DNA from: Falsiroseomonas stagni DSM 19981
Lineage (GTDB): Bacteria; Pseudomonadota; Alphaproteobacteria; Acetobacterales; Acetobacteraceae
Assembly: GCF_900114315.1 (NCBI RefSeq)
Contig: NZ_FOSQ01000007.1
Location: 160,282-224,281 of the forward strand
Reading direction: 5' to 3'
DNA: 64,000 nucleotides
The position numbers were made by a program, and so were the translations under genes. Shown here piece after piece: positions 17,192-26,007 of the stretch (positions are counted from its first letter, which is position 1; the number at the start of each line of letters is the position of its first letter). The notes below the pieces were generated by a model that saw only the letters and a program-made list of their open reading frames with translations, made no database searches and was not told the origin of the DNA.

Positions 17192-20100
17192 TCACGCGAT
17201 GACCTGGATCTCCGTGCTCACGAAGCCCGACACCCCGAAAAGGACGGCGATCTGCGTGGCACCGCCGGCACCCGTGCCGTTGGCATCCCACCACAGGATC
17301 CGGTCGTCAGTGTCGAAGACGAACTGCCCGGTCCCCGCCACCGTCGCAACCCCCGCTGCGTTGGCGACGTAGAGATTATTGGCGACCAGATCGATGCCGA
17401 TGGTCAGCGGGCCAGCAAACCCGCTGGCGGAAACCTGGATCGAATCCTCCGCCACGTTGTAGTCGGCGATGCGATCCGGCGCCTCCCCGATGCTTCGGAA
17501 CAGGAAGACATCGCTGCCGGTGCCGCCCAGCAGACTGTCGTTGCCCGCGCCGCCTGTCAGCGTGTCATTCCCCGCGCCGCCATTCAGCGTGTCGTTGCCA
17601 TCGGCGCCATCCAGCGCATTCGCCCCCCCATTGCCGACCAGCGAATTGCTCTGGGCGCTGCCCGTGCCGTCGATGCTCGCCGTACCTGTCAGACTCAGCA
17701 CTTCAATGAAGTCGGACAGGGTGTAGCTGACGGAGGAGGCGACCTGATCGCTTCCCTCCCCGTTCAGTTCGAGGATCGCATCAGCCGCCGTGTCCACGAA
17801 GTAGACGTCGTTGCCAACGCCGCCGACAAGACTATCGGCCCCAGCGCCGCCATCCAGCCTGTCATTGCCGGCGCCGCCCGACAGGGTGTTGCCGGCGACA
17901 TTACCGGAAAGCGTGTTGTCCTGTGCGTTGCCCGTGCCGGCGATCGTGTCCGTCCCGCGAAGGAACAGCGCCTCCGTGAAGGCGGACAAGGTGTAGGACA
18001 CGCTTGCATAGACCTGGTCAGCGCCCTCGCCATCAAGCTCGACGACCGTATCGCCGGAGTTGTCGACGAAGTAGATGTCGTTGCCGGCGCCGCCAAGCAT
18101 GGCATCGGCTCCGGCACCCCCATCGAGGCGGTCATGGCCGCCCTGACCGTACAGGCGATTGCTTCCGGCATTGCCTGTCAGGGTGTTGTTTCCATCATTG
18201 CCGGTACCATCAGTGTTGCCGGCACCGCGCAGCACGAGTGTCTCGAGGAAACTCGACAGAGTGAACGTGGCTGTCGAGAAGACCTGATCGGTCCCCTCCC
18301 CATTCAGTTCAAGAATCCTGTCGCCGGCATTGTCGACGTAGTAGACATCATCGCCCACACCGCCGGCGATGCTGTCCGCCCCCGTGCCGCCGTCCATCGT
18401 GTCATTGCCCACGCCGCCCGCAAGCGTGTCGCCATCCGTGCCACCGGAAAGCTGGTCGTTGCCTTCGCCGCCGACCAGGCTGTCCGCGCCCGCGCCGCCG
18501 TTCAGGTTGTCGTTGCCGCCGCTGCCGAGCATGATGTCGTTGCCACCACTGCCGTTGATGGCATCCTGGCCCGCCCCGCCGTCGATGGTGTCGGCCCCCC
18601 CTGACCCGGTGATCGTGTCACTGCCGGCACCGCCCTCGATGACGTTGCCGACAGTGATGGCGACGGCCTTGGTGGCGGTGAACTCGCCATCGGTGGCGGA
18701 GACCATGAAGTCGTAGACGTTGTCGCCACCGGCATCGAGCGGCGTCTCGAAGTCCGGCGCGTTGACGAAGGACACGGCGCCCGTGATGCTGTCGATGGTA
18801 AAGATCGCCGCATCCGTACCGGAGATGCTGTAGTTCAGCACCGTGCCCGCATCGATATCAACACCAACCACCGTGTAGGCCGGGCTGGTCACGTTCTCTG
18901 TGAAGGCGACAGCTGCGGCGGAGGTGATGCTCAGGCCCTCATTCACGTTGGTGACGGTGATCTGGACCTGCTTGCTTCCCAGCGTGCCGACGACGGTCGG
19001 GACACCCGCGACATCGATGATGTCCTGGACAAAGACCTGGATCGTATAGACCGGGCTGCGCGGCGCTTCGAAATTCGGCGACGCCTTGAACGTGATGACG
19101 CCCGTATCGGCATCCAGGTCGAAGTTGGCGGCGTCGGCTCCACCGATCGCGAGCGCGTGAGTCCCGCCGGCAACATTCTCGTCATCCGTATAGGTGATCG
19201 CGTAGACCGTGCCGGTCGTATTCTCCTGGAAGGTGGCAGAACCAGCGGAGCCGATGATCGCCGGCGCATTCGCGTCCGTGATCGTCAGCGACAGGTTGAC
19301 GTTGGAACTCAGTGCTCCGTCAGAGGCTGTGATGGTCACGTCGTAGATGTTGTCGCCGCCGTCGTCCTGCGGGTTCTCGAAGTCCGGGGCATCGATGAAG
19401 GTGGCAACACCGGTTGCGGTGTCGAAGTCGAACAGCGCCGCATCCGCGCCGCCGAGGGAGTAGACGAGGGTGACCGGACCCGCGGCCGAAGGGCCGCCAG
19501 TATCGGTCGCAGAGACAGAGAAGGCCGTACCGGTGCCGTTCTCCGCGAAGGTCGCCGGCCCCGTGCTCGTGACGACCGGGGCCAGGTTCTCATAGACGTC
19601 GGTCACGGTGATCGCGACGTTACGCGTCGCGGTGAAGGCGCCGTCGCTCACCGTGAAGGTCAGCCGGTACACATTCGCCAGGGTATCGGCCAGGCTGTCG
19701 ACCGGCACTTCGAAGTCCGGAGCCGCCAGGAAGTGGACCTGCCCCGTGCCGGAATCGTAGCTGAAGAGGTCGGCATCCGCCCCGCCCATGGTCACGGCCA
19801 GATACGAATTGTCACCACCCGCGGGTCCCGCCGCACCGCCCGTATCGACGATGACCAGCGTGTAGGCAGCGCCCGTGCCATTCTCCGCGAAGTTCGCGGT
19901 GGCGGCGGAGGTCACGACCGGGGCGACATTCTCATAGACGTCGGTGACGGTGATCGCCACCGCCTGGGTCGCGGACCTGCTGCCATCGCTGCTGGTGACG
20001 GTGATATCGTAGATGTGGTCGCCATTCGAATCATCCGGCTGCTCGAAATCCTTCGCCGAACTGATCGAGACGGCGCCTGTGGCGGCGTTGATGCTGAAAT

Positions 20101-22126
20101 GCCCGGCATCGGTACCGCCGAGGGTGTAGACGAGCGCGACCGGGCGCGGCCCGAGTTCATCGCCATCGTCGGTCGCGGCAGCGGTGTAGACCACACCGGT
20201 CGCGTTCTCGACGATCGAGCCGGTGTCGCCGGAGGTGAAGACGGGTGCCTTGTTCTCATAGACCAGGTTGGTGACCCGGATCGCGACCTGCTGCACCAGG
20301 GGCTGGTAGCCATCGCTGACGGTGATGCTGACGTTGTAGACGTTGTCGGCGCCGGCATCGGCCGGTGCCTCGAAATCAGGTGCCGTCTTGAAGCTGAGGT
20401 CGCCGGTGGTCGTGTTGAGGTTGAACAGCGCGGCATCGGTGCCGCCGAGCCGCAGGGTCAGCGGATCGCCATCCGGATCGTCGCCGATCACCGTATAGAC
20501 GGCGCCGGTCGTGTTCTCCGGCACGCTGATGCGGGTGTTGACGGCGGGCAGGTCGTTGGTGCCCTGGATGGTCACCGTGACGGTGCCGGTGCGCTGAACG
20601 CCCTCCCCATCTTCCATGACGTACTGGAAGTAGGTCGCCGTCGTCTGCCCTTGCTTCAGCGACTGGAAGTTCAGGCCGGGGTCGTAGACGACCTTGCCGT
20701 CAACGATGCTGGCGCTGCCGATGAGATTCGCGGTGTTGAGTGACACCAGCGTCTTCGAGGATCCGGCCGTCGCCGTCTCGTCATTCGCCAGGACGTCGAT
20801 GGTGACGGCGGCACCGTCCTCGATGGCGGTCGCTCGGTCAGGCAGGGCAACGGAGGACGGCTCGAGGGTGACGACGAAGACGTCGTAGTCGAAGCCCACA
20901 TCGCTGTCGTCGGCGTAACCGTTACTCTTGTTAGAAGCCAGAACCAGCTTGCTGCCATCCGCGGACAGGGCGGCGGCGGACTGCTCCTTCGCGATCCAGG
21001 TGATCGAGCCGGTGTCGCGGTCCAGCACGTAGACGTTGGTTGCGCCATCGGTATGGTCAGGATCAAGATTCCTGGCCGAGCTCAGGAAGACGAGCTTCCT
21101 GCCATCAGCCGACAGCGCGCCGAGGTCGCTGAACACGAAAGCGCTGCTCGTGGTGAAGTCACCGTCGGGAATGGTCGCGCCGGCCGCTGCGAAGACATCC
21201 GTCAGCTCCCCGGTGACGAGGTCCTTCTCCATCAGTGTGGTTCTGGTGGTGGAACCAGTGTCCACGGTCAGCCGGAAGAAGATCTTGGCGCCGTCGGGGG
21301 AGAAGCTCACCCCCCGCGCCGCCGCAGTCTCCAACTCGCTGCCATCGCTCGCCGTGCTGACGCGGGTGATCGCGCCCGTCAGCAGGTCCTTGATGAAGAT
21401 GTCATAAGTGTAGGGAAGGTTGCTCGACGGGGTGCCATTGGTGTCGTTAGGCACGAGGTTGCTGGCTGGGGAAGCGAAGGCGATCTTTGTGCCATCCGGC
21501 GAAAAGACCGGGAGTTCGACGTAGTTGTTCGCATTCGCTCCCGCCGCATTGCTGGATACCAGCGTGTAGGCGCCAGTCGCCAGGTTCTTGACGTACACGT
21601 TGTCGAAGCCGCCGGTAACGCCGGGGACGAGCGTCGTCGCGTTCGACACAAAGGCGATGCTCTTGCCGTCCGGAGAATAGGCCAGATGGGAGAAATAGGC
21701 GTTCGGCTCGGCTCCGCCCGGGATGACCGACTCCAGCGTCACGGCGCCCGTGATCAGGTCCTTGATGTAGAGGTCCGTGCGGTTGTTCGTATCGGTGGGA
21801 CCGAGATTGGTGGCGTCGCTGTAGAAGGCCAGCTTCGTTCCATCAGGAGAGAAGAGGAAACCGATGTACGCGGCGCCGTTGGCTTCGGCGCCGGAGACCC
21901 CCCGCGAAACGATGGTCAATTCGCCGGTGTAGAGATCCTTGACGAAGATGTCCCGCTTGCCGTTCGTGTCGCCGGGAACGAGGTTCGACGCCTCGGTGAC
22001 GAAGGCGATCTTCGTGCCGTCCGGCGAGATGGCAAAGACGTCAGTTCTGTTGTTCGCCTTCACACCCGCGGCGGTTTCGGTCACGCGGGCGAAGCCCCCG
22101 ATGGTGGGGGAGAGGATGGAGGTCAT
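17192..22126 (-). CDS. Giant secreted PD40-cadherin-RTX calcium-binding protein
   Basis: A 1644-residue surface or extracellular protein. Residues about 1-425 are PD40/TolB-like propeller repeats (FSPDGTKIAF...DIFVKDL-TG). About 430-540 is a VCBS/cadherin-like linker (AIEDGAAVTIDVLANDE). About 540-1160 holds six cadherin-type repeats, each beginning -ENxTGxxYT and ending in VTVTDVYEN-like linkers. From about 1165 come RTX nonapeptides (GGxGxDxLx). These alternate with three ~90-residue modules built on YFVDNxGD...ELNGEGxDQV. The last ~80 residues resemble a type I secretion signal; there is no N-terminal signal peptide. Probably an adhesin or matrix protein. No HlyB/HlyD/TolC genes are adjacent. 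Confidence 0.85.
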   Translation of the reverse strand: MTSILSPTIGGFARVTETAAGVKANNRTDVFAISPDGTKIAFVTEASNLVPGDTNGKRDIFVKDLYTGELTIVSRGVSGAEANGAAYIGFLFSPDGTKLAFYSDATNLGPTDTNNRTDLYIKDLITGAVTLESVIPGGAEPNAYFSHLAYSPDGKSIAFVSNATTLVPGVTGGFDNVYVKNLATGAYTLVSSNAAGANANNYVELPVFSPDGTKIAFASPASNLVPNDTNGTPSSNLPYTYDIFIKDLLTGAITRVSTASDGSELETAAARGVSFSPDGAKIFFRLTVDTGSTTRTTLMEKDLVTGELTDVFAAAGATIPDGDFTTSSAFVFSDLGALSADGRKLVFLSSARNLDPDHTDGATNVYVLDRDTGSITWIAKEQSAAALSADGSKLVLASNKSNGYADDSDVGFDYDVFVVTLEPSSVALPDRATAIEDGAAVTIDVLANDETATAGSSKTLVSLNTANLIGSASIVDGKVVYDPGLNFQSLKQGQTTATYFQYVMEDGEGVQRTGTVTVTIQGTNDLPAVNTRISVPENTTGAVYTVIGDDPDGDPLTLRLGGTDAALFNLNTTTGDLSFKTAPDFEAPADAGADNVYNVSITVSDGYQPLVQQVAIRVTNLVYENKAPVFTSGDTGSIVENATGVVYTAAATDDGDELGPRPVALVYTLGGTDAGHFSINAATGAVSISSAKDFEQPDDSNGDHIYDITVTSSDGSRSATQAVAITVTDVYENVAPVVTSAATANFAENGTGAAYTLVIVDTGGAAGPAGGDNSYLAVTMGGADADLFSYDSGTGQVHFLAAPDFEVPVDSLADTLANVYRLTFTVSDGAFTATRNVAITVTDVYENLAPVVTSTGPATFAENGTGTAFSVSATDTGGPSAAGPVTLVYSLGGADAALFDFDTATGVATFIDAPDFENPQDDGGDNIYDVTITASDGALSSNVNLSLTITDANAPAIIGSAGSATFQENTTGTVYAITYTDDENVAGGTHALAIGGADAANFDLDADTGVITFKASPNFEAPRSPVYTIQVFVQDIIDVAGVPTVVGTLGSKQVQITVTNVNEGLSITSAAAVAFTENVTSPAYTVVGVDIDAGTVLNYSISGTDAAIFTIDSITGAVSFVNAPDFETPLDAGGDNVYDFMVSATDGEFTATKAVAITVGNVIEGGAGSDTITGSGGADTIDGGAGQDAINGSGGNDIMLGSGGNDNLNGGAGADSLVGGEGNDQLSGGTDGDTLAGGVGNDTMDGGTGADSIAGGVGDDVYYVDNAGDRILELNGEGTDQVFSTATFTLSSFLETLVLRGAGNTDGTGNDGNNTLTGNAGSNRLYGQGGHDRLDGGAGADAMLGGAGNDIYFVDNSGDTVVELDGEGADQVYASVSYTLSAFTEALFLRGTDTIAGTGNAQDNTLSGNVAGNTLSGGAGNDRLDGGAGADSLVGGVGNDVYFVDTAADAILELNGEGSDQVASSVSYTLSDFIEVLSLTGTASIDGTGSAQSNSLVGNGGANALDGADGNDTLNGGAGNDTLTGGAGNDSLLGGTGSDVFLFRSIGEAPDRIADYNVAEDSIQVSASGFAGPLTIGIDLVANNLYVANAAGVATVAGTGQFVFDTDDRILWWDANGTGAGGATQIAVLFGVSGFVSTEIQVIA

Positions 22127-22389
22127 GGGGTGCCGTCCCTGGTCTGAGCGTTGCTGCGACGACGGCGCACCCGATGAGCGGCCGTGCGATTTATGCGAAG
22201 GCTCCCACGGATCTACCGGCTGCTCAATAATTCATACGGTCTTTTATCGAGGACATTGCAAGAAGAGACTCAGTCTAGAGCATGAAATTCTTGAAATAAT
22301 TGGCTGATATCGCCTTTTGATTGTACGCCGACGCCTCATTCCCGCTTGCCGGGAAAATTCTGGCCGACAACCCGCCCGTGGCCACCCAT
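22127..22389. promoter_or_regulatory. AT-rich leader of the RTX gene
   Basis: The stretch 22220-22330 is markedly poorer in G and C than any other part of the window and precedes the 1644-codon gene on the minus strand. On that strand TTGCAA and TATGAA lie 19 bases apart around 22256-22226, a possible but imperfect -35/-10 pair. AGGGA stands about 9 bases ahead of the ATG. The low GC may mark silencing by a nucleoid protein or acquired DNA. The right part (22331-22389) only trails the nucleosidase-like gene. Confidence 0.4.
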
Positions 22390-22956
22390 TCAACCGTTGC
22401 GGGTGGCCAGCGCCTTCAGGCACGCCTCGAAGCCCGTGAGGTCGGACCAGCGCTGCGCGGCCGGCACCGCGCGGCGCACCAGCATCCCATCCGCCGCACG
22501 GATGCCGCCATCGATCATCAGATTGTCGGTGAGGCCGAAGGATTCGAGTGAGAGTCCCTCCCCATCCACCCACTCGCCTTCAGCGTCACGGCGCGCGGCA
22601 TCGCCGAGGAAGCGGCGCGTGCGGGTGCTGAAATCGGCGTCGTCGTTGCTGTAGCCCAGCACCGGACGGCCGAGCGCCCGCATGAAGCCCAGTTCGTAGA
22701 CGGTGCCGGCATCGGCGGATGGGCCTCGGAAGGGCGTCAGATTCGCCACCAGGGCATCGCAGGCGCGGATATGCGCCTCGTTCCGCAGGTAGATGGCGTA
22801 CCAGAGATCGGGCGCCGCATCGGCGGCGGGATCGGGCCGCGGATCGGTGGGGAAGACCCCCTCCAGCCCGTACAGCGCGCAGAGGCGCTTCTTCTCCGCC
22901 GCCATGGCGGCAGCATCGGGCAGGAAGACGTCGGGGCCGGCGAGGTAGACTTTCAT
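22390..22956 (-). CDS. Nucleoside 2-deoxyribosyltransferase family protein
   Basis: 188 residues from the ATG at 22956, which has an AGAGGGGG ribosome site. The N-terminus KVYLAGPDVF is the standard opening of the family. DLWYAIYLRN and CDALVANLTPFRGPSADAGTVYELGFM follow, the latter containing the catalytic Glu of YELG and the substrate Asp. Family members swap bases between deoxynucleosides or hydrolyse the N-glycosidic bond, usually for nucleoside salvage or detoxification. The start is divergent from the alpha/beta hydrolase gene 79 bases away. Confidence 0.88.
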   Translation of the reverse strand: MKVYLAGPDVFLPDAAAMAAEKKRLCALYGLEGVFPTDPRPDPAADAAPDLWYAIYLRNEAHIRACDALVANLTPFRGPSADAGTVYELGFMRALGRPVLGYSNDDADFSTRTRRFLGDAARRDAEGEWVDGEGLSLESFGLTDNLMIDGGIRAADGMLVRRAVPAAQRWSDLTGFEACLKALATRNG

Positions 22957-23035
22957 GGCCCCCTCTTGCCTCAAACAGGGGTGGTTGTGGAACGGGGGGC
23001 TTGCCGCGCGCGGCGGCCCCGCGTGCAATGCGGCC

Positions 23036-23839
23036 ATGGACCCCGAAGCCGAATACAACAACCGCGCCCGCGTGCCCGAACACCCCGCCGTGATGGCGGG
23101 ATGGCAAAGGGACGCCAGCGCCTGGCGGGAAGCCTGCCCGCGCGCCGAACTCGGCCTCGTCTACGGGATCGGGGAACGGGAGCGGCTGGACCTGTTCTGG
23201 CCAGAGGGAGAGGCCGTCGCCATGGCCGTCTTCATCCATGGCGGATACTGGATGGCACTCGGGCGCGAATGGGTCAGCCATTGCGCGCGGGGGTTGAACG
23301 GCCATGGGATTGCGGTGGCGGTACCGTCCTATGACCTGGCGCCAGGCGTCACCGTCAGCACCATCGTCGCGCAGATGCGCGCCGCCTGCGCCTTCCTGTT
23401 CCGCCGGCACGGCCGGCGCCTGATGGTGACGGGCCATTCCGCCGGCGGGCAATTGGCGGCGATGATGCTGGCGACGGAATGGCGCGCGATGGATCCGGCA
23501 CTGCCGGCGGACCTCGTGCCCGCCGCGCTGCCGATTTCCGGCGTGTTCGAGCTGGAGCCGCTGCTGCCCACGACCATCGGCGCGGGCCTGCGGATCACGC
23601 CGGCAGAGGCCCGCGCCGTGTCGCCCCGCTTCCTGCCGAAGCCCCCGGGCACTCTCCACTGCGTGGTTGGCGGTGACGAAAGCCCGGAGTACCTGCGCCA
23701 GACACGCGACATGGCGGCCGCCTGGGGCGGCAAGGCAGAGGCGCTGCCGGGGTTGAACCACTTCACAGTCATCGCGCCGCTGGCCGATCCGGGCAGCGCG
23801 CTGGTGGGGCATGCAAAACGGCTTGCATGTCGCCGATAG
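23036..23839 (+). CDS. Alpha/beta hydrolase, kynurenine formamidase-like
   Basis: 267 residues from the ATG at 23036. The oxyanion-hole motif FIHGGYW and nucleophile motif GHSAGGQ (Ser) are in family order, with a probable acid in GGDESPEYL and His in LNHFTVI. HGGYW plus GHSAGG is typical of the esterase/kynurenine-formamidase group, which cleaves N-formylkynurenine or small esters. The context supports the first: anthranilate is a product of kynurenine breakdown, and an anthranilate-CoA type cluster lies 7 kb downstream. No kynureninase gene is in the window, so this remains inference. Its stop codon touches the operator of the liv operon. Confidence 0.72.
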   Translation: MDPEAEYNNRARVPEHPAVMAGWQRDASAWREACPRAELGLVYGIGERERLDLFWPEGEAVAMAVFIHGGYWMALGREWVSHCARGLNGHGIAVAVPSYDLAPGVTVSTIVAQMRAACAFLFRRHGRRLMVTGHSAGGQLAAMMLATEWRAMDPALPADLVPAALPISGVFELEPLLPTTIGAGLRITPAEARAVSPRFLPKPPGTLHCVVGGDESPEYLRQTRDMAAAWGGKAEALPGLNHFTVIAPLADPGSALVGHAKRLACRR

Positions 23840-23853
23840 TTCAAGCTTAAAAT
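23838..23853. promoter_or_regulatory. Putative MarR-type operator upstream of the liv operon
   Basis: The core TTCAAGCTTAAA (23840-23851) is a near-perfect palindrome with 10 of 12 bases paired. It matches 9 of 12 bases of the site TTTAGGCTTCAA at 33412 in front of the aromatic-CoA genes. It ends 24 bases before the first liv start codon, a position from which a bound repressor would block expression. Confidence 0.55.
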
Positions 23854-23875
23854 ATCTACGGGAGACGGAGGAACG

Positions 23876-25066
23876 ATGATGCGGTTCGAACTGGGCCGGC
23901 GCGCGGCGCTGGGCCTTGGCGCCTCGGCGCTTGCCATGCCGCTGGTGGCACGCGCGCAGGCGGCGCCGGTGAAGGTGGGGCTGGTGGCGGTTCTGACGGG
24001 GCCGCAGGCCTCGCTGGGGACGCATCTGCGGGACGGCTTCATGCTGGGCATGCGGCACCTGGAGAACCGCCTCGGCGGCCGCGGCGCGGAGGTGCTGGTG
24101 ATCGATGACGAGCTTCGCCCCGATGCCGCCGTGACCAAGGTGCGCGCGGCGATCGAGCGCGACCGCTGCGACGTGATCGTCGGTGTCGTCTTCTCCAACA
24201 TCCTGGCCGCCATCATGCGACCGGTGACGGAGACGCAGACCTTCCTGATCTCGACCAATGCGGGCCCCTCCCCCTTCGCCGGGCGCGGCTGCAACCCGTT
24301 CTTCTTCGCGACCTCCTACGTCAATGACCAGAACCATGCGGTGATGGGCCAGGCGGCGCAGGATGCCGGCTACCGCCGCGTGATGATCATGACGCCGAAC
24401 TACCAGGCGGGGCGCGATGCCGCGGCCGGCTTCAAGTCCCGCTTCCGGGGCGAGGTGGTGGACGAGATCTACACGCCGCTGACGCAGCTCGACTTCTCGG
24501 CGGAGCTGGCGCGGATCGCGGCGGCGCGGCCGGATGCGCTGTTCACCTTCATGCCGGGCGGGCTCGGCGTGAACCTGGTGCGGCAGTACCGCCAGGCGGG
24601 CCTCGGCAACATCCCCTTCCTCTCCGCCTTCACGGTGGATGAGGCGGTGCTGCCGGCGCAGGGCGAAGCCGCGGTCGGCTTCTTCACCGGCACCACCTGG
24701 ACGCCGACGCTGCCGAACGAGCAGAACGCCCGCTTCGTGCGGGACTTCGAGGGGCAGTTCAACTACGTCCCCGCCAGCTATGCGGCGCATGCCTATGACA
24801 GCGCCTTCCTGCTGGACAGCGCCATCCGTCGCACGGGTGGCAACCTGGCCGACAAGGGCGCGCTGCGCGCCGCCATCCGGGCGGCCGATTTCCGCAGCGT
24901 GCGTGGCAATTTCGCCTTCGGCGCCAACCACTTCCCGGTGCAGGATTTCTGGCTGGCCAAGGTGGCCCGCCGCGCGGATGGCAAGTTCCAGACGGAGCAT
25001 GAACGGAAGGTCTTTGACAACGTCGTCGATCCCTTCGCGGCCGAGTGCCGCATGCCCGCGGCCTGA
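23876..25066 (+). CDS. Branched-chain-type ABC transporter substrate-binding protein
   Basis: A 396-residue LivK-type periplasmic protein. The signal peptide contains twin arginines (LGRRAALGLGASALAMPLVARA), so Tat export is possible. The mature part starts VKVGLVAVLTGPQASLGTHLRDG, the family's first binding lobe. It heads a complete five-gene transporter with the two permeases and two ATPases. The ribosome site GGAG lies close to the start; ATG at 23876 and at 23879 are both possible. With the aromatic-acid operons sharing its putative operator, an aromatic carboxylate or amino-aromatic is a likelier ligand than leucine. Confidence 0.87.
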   Translation: MMRFELGRRAALGLGASALAMPLVARAQAAPVKVGLVAVLTGPQASLGTHLRDGFMLGMRHLENRLGGRGAEVLVIDDELRPDAAVTKVRAAIERDRCDVIVGVVFSNILAAIMRPVTETQTFLISTNAGPSPFAGRGCNPFFFATSYVNDQNHAVMGQAAQDAGYRRVMIMTPNYQAGRDAAAGFKSRFRGEVVDEIYTPLTQLDFSAELARIAAARPDALFTFMPGGLGVNLVRQYRQAGLGNIPFLSAFTVDEAVLPAQGEAAVGFFTGTTWTPTLPNEQNARFVRDFEGQFNYVPASYAAHAYDSAFLLDSAIRRTGGNLADKGALRAAIRAADFRSVRGNFAFGANHFPVQDFWLAKVARRADGKFQTEHERKVFDNVVDPFAAECRMPAA

Positions 25067-25081
25067 GGGACGGGACGAGGG

Positions 25082-26005
25082 ATGTCGACGACGCTCCTGC
25101 TGGTGCAGGGCCTGAACGGCCTGCAACTCGGCATCCTTCTCTTCCTCATCGCGGCGGGGCTGACGCTGGTCTTCGGGGTGATGGATTTCATCAACCTGGC
25201 GCATGGCGTGCAGTACATGGTGGGCGCCTATTTCGCCGCCTTCTTCGCCGCGCAGACCGGCAGCTTCTGGCTGGCCTTGCTGCTGGCGCTGCCGGCGGCG
25301 CTGCTGTTCGGCCTGCTGCTGGAATTCCTGGTCTTCCGGCATCTATATGACCGCGATCACATGGCGCAGGTGCTGGCGACCTTCGGCGTGATCCTGGTGC
25401 TGAACCAGGGCGTGAAGATGGTCTTCGGCGCGGCGCCGCTGCAGGTGCCGCTGCCCGATGCGCTGACGGGCGGCATCCGCGTGATGGACGGCCTGCTCTA
25501 TCCCACCTATCGGCTCGCCATCATCGCGGGTGGGCTCGCCACCGCCGGGCTGCTCTGGTGGCTGGTGGAGCGCACGAAGGTCGGCATGCTGGTGCGCGCG
25601 GGCGCGACGAACGCACCGATGGTGGCGGCGCTCGGCGTCGATATCCGGCGGTTGTTCATGATCGTCTTCGGCTTCGGGGCGATGCTGGCGGGCTTCGCGG
25701 GGGTGCTGGCGGCGCCGATCCTGTCGGTGGAGCCCGGGATGGGCGACAACCTGCTGATCCTGGCCTTCGTCGTCATCGTCATCGGCGGCATCGGCAGCAT
25801 CCGCGGCGCCTTCCTGGCGGCGCTGCTGGTCGGGCTGGTGGAAACGCTGGGGCGGTCCATGATGCCGGACCTGATGCGGCTGTTCCTGTCACCGAGCGAG
25901 GCGCGGCAGGTCGGCGCGGCGCTGTCCTCCATGCTGATCTACATCGCCATGGCGGCGATCCTGGCCTTCCGGCCCGCGGGACTGTTCCCGGTGCGGGCGT
26001 CCTGA
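25082..26005 (+). CDS. Branched-chain-type ABC transporter permease, LivH family
   Basis: A 307-residue inner-membrane protein with about eight hydrophobic segments. It opens GLNGLQLGILLFLIAAGLTLVFGVMDFINLAHG, which is characteristic of LivH. The C-terminal part IGSIRGAFLAALLVGLVETLG is the cytoplasmic coupling region that meets the ATPases. The ATG follows the binding-protein stop by 15 bases. It pairs with the LivM-type permease in the next gene to form the translocation path. Confidence 0.88.
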   Translation: MSTTLLLVQGLNGLQLGILLFLIAAGLTLVFGVMDFINLAHGVQYMVGAYFAAFFAAQTGSFWLALLLALPAALLFGLLLEFLVFRHLYDRDHMAQVLATFGVILVLNQGVKMVFGAAPLQVPLPDALTGGIRVMDGLLYPTYRLAIIAGGLATAGLLWWLVERTKVGMLVRAGATNAPMVAALGVDIRRLFMIVFGFGAMLAGFAGVLAAPILSVEPGMGDNLLILAFVVIVIGGIGSIRGAFLAALLVGLVETLGRSMMPDLMRLFLSPSEARQVGAALSSMLIYIAMAAILAFRPAGLFPVRAS

Positions 26006-26007
26006 CG

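Noticed and set aside
17500-18650. Regular short repeats that could suggest a CRISPR array
   Set aside because: They are in-frame RTX nonapeptide codons (GGxGxDxLx) inside one long gene, with varying sequence and no constant spacer length.
19157-20743. 528-codon open frame opposite the RTX gene
   Set aside because: It mirrors the cadherin repeats in antisense and shows only low-complexity charged repeats.
22586-25342. 918-codon open frame on the minus strand
   Set aside because: It crosses the hydrolase and LivK genes in antisense; its right end also reads through the true nucleoside transferase in another frame.
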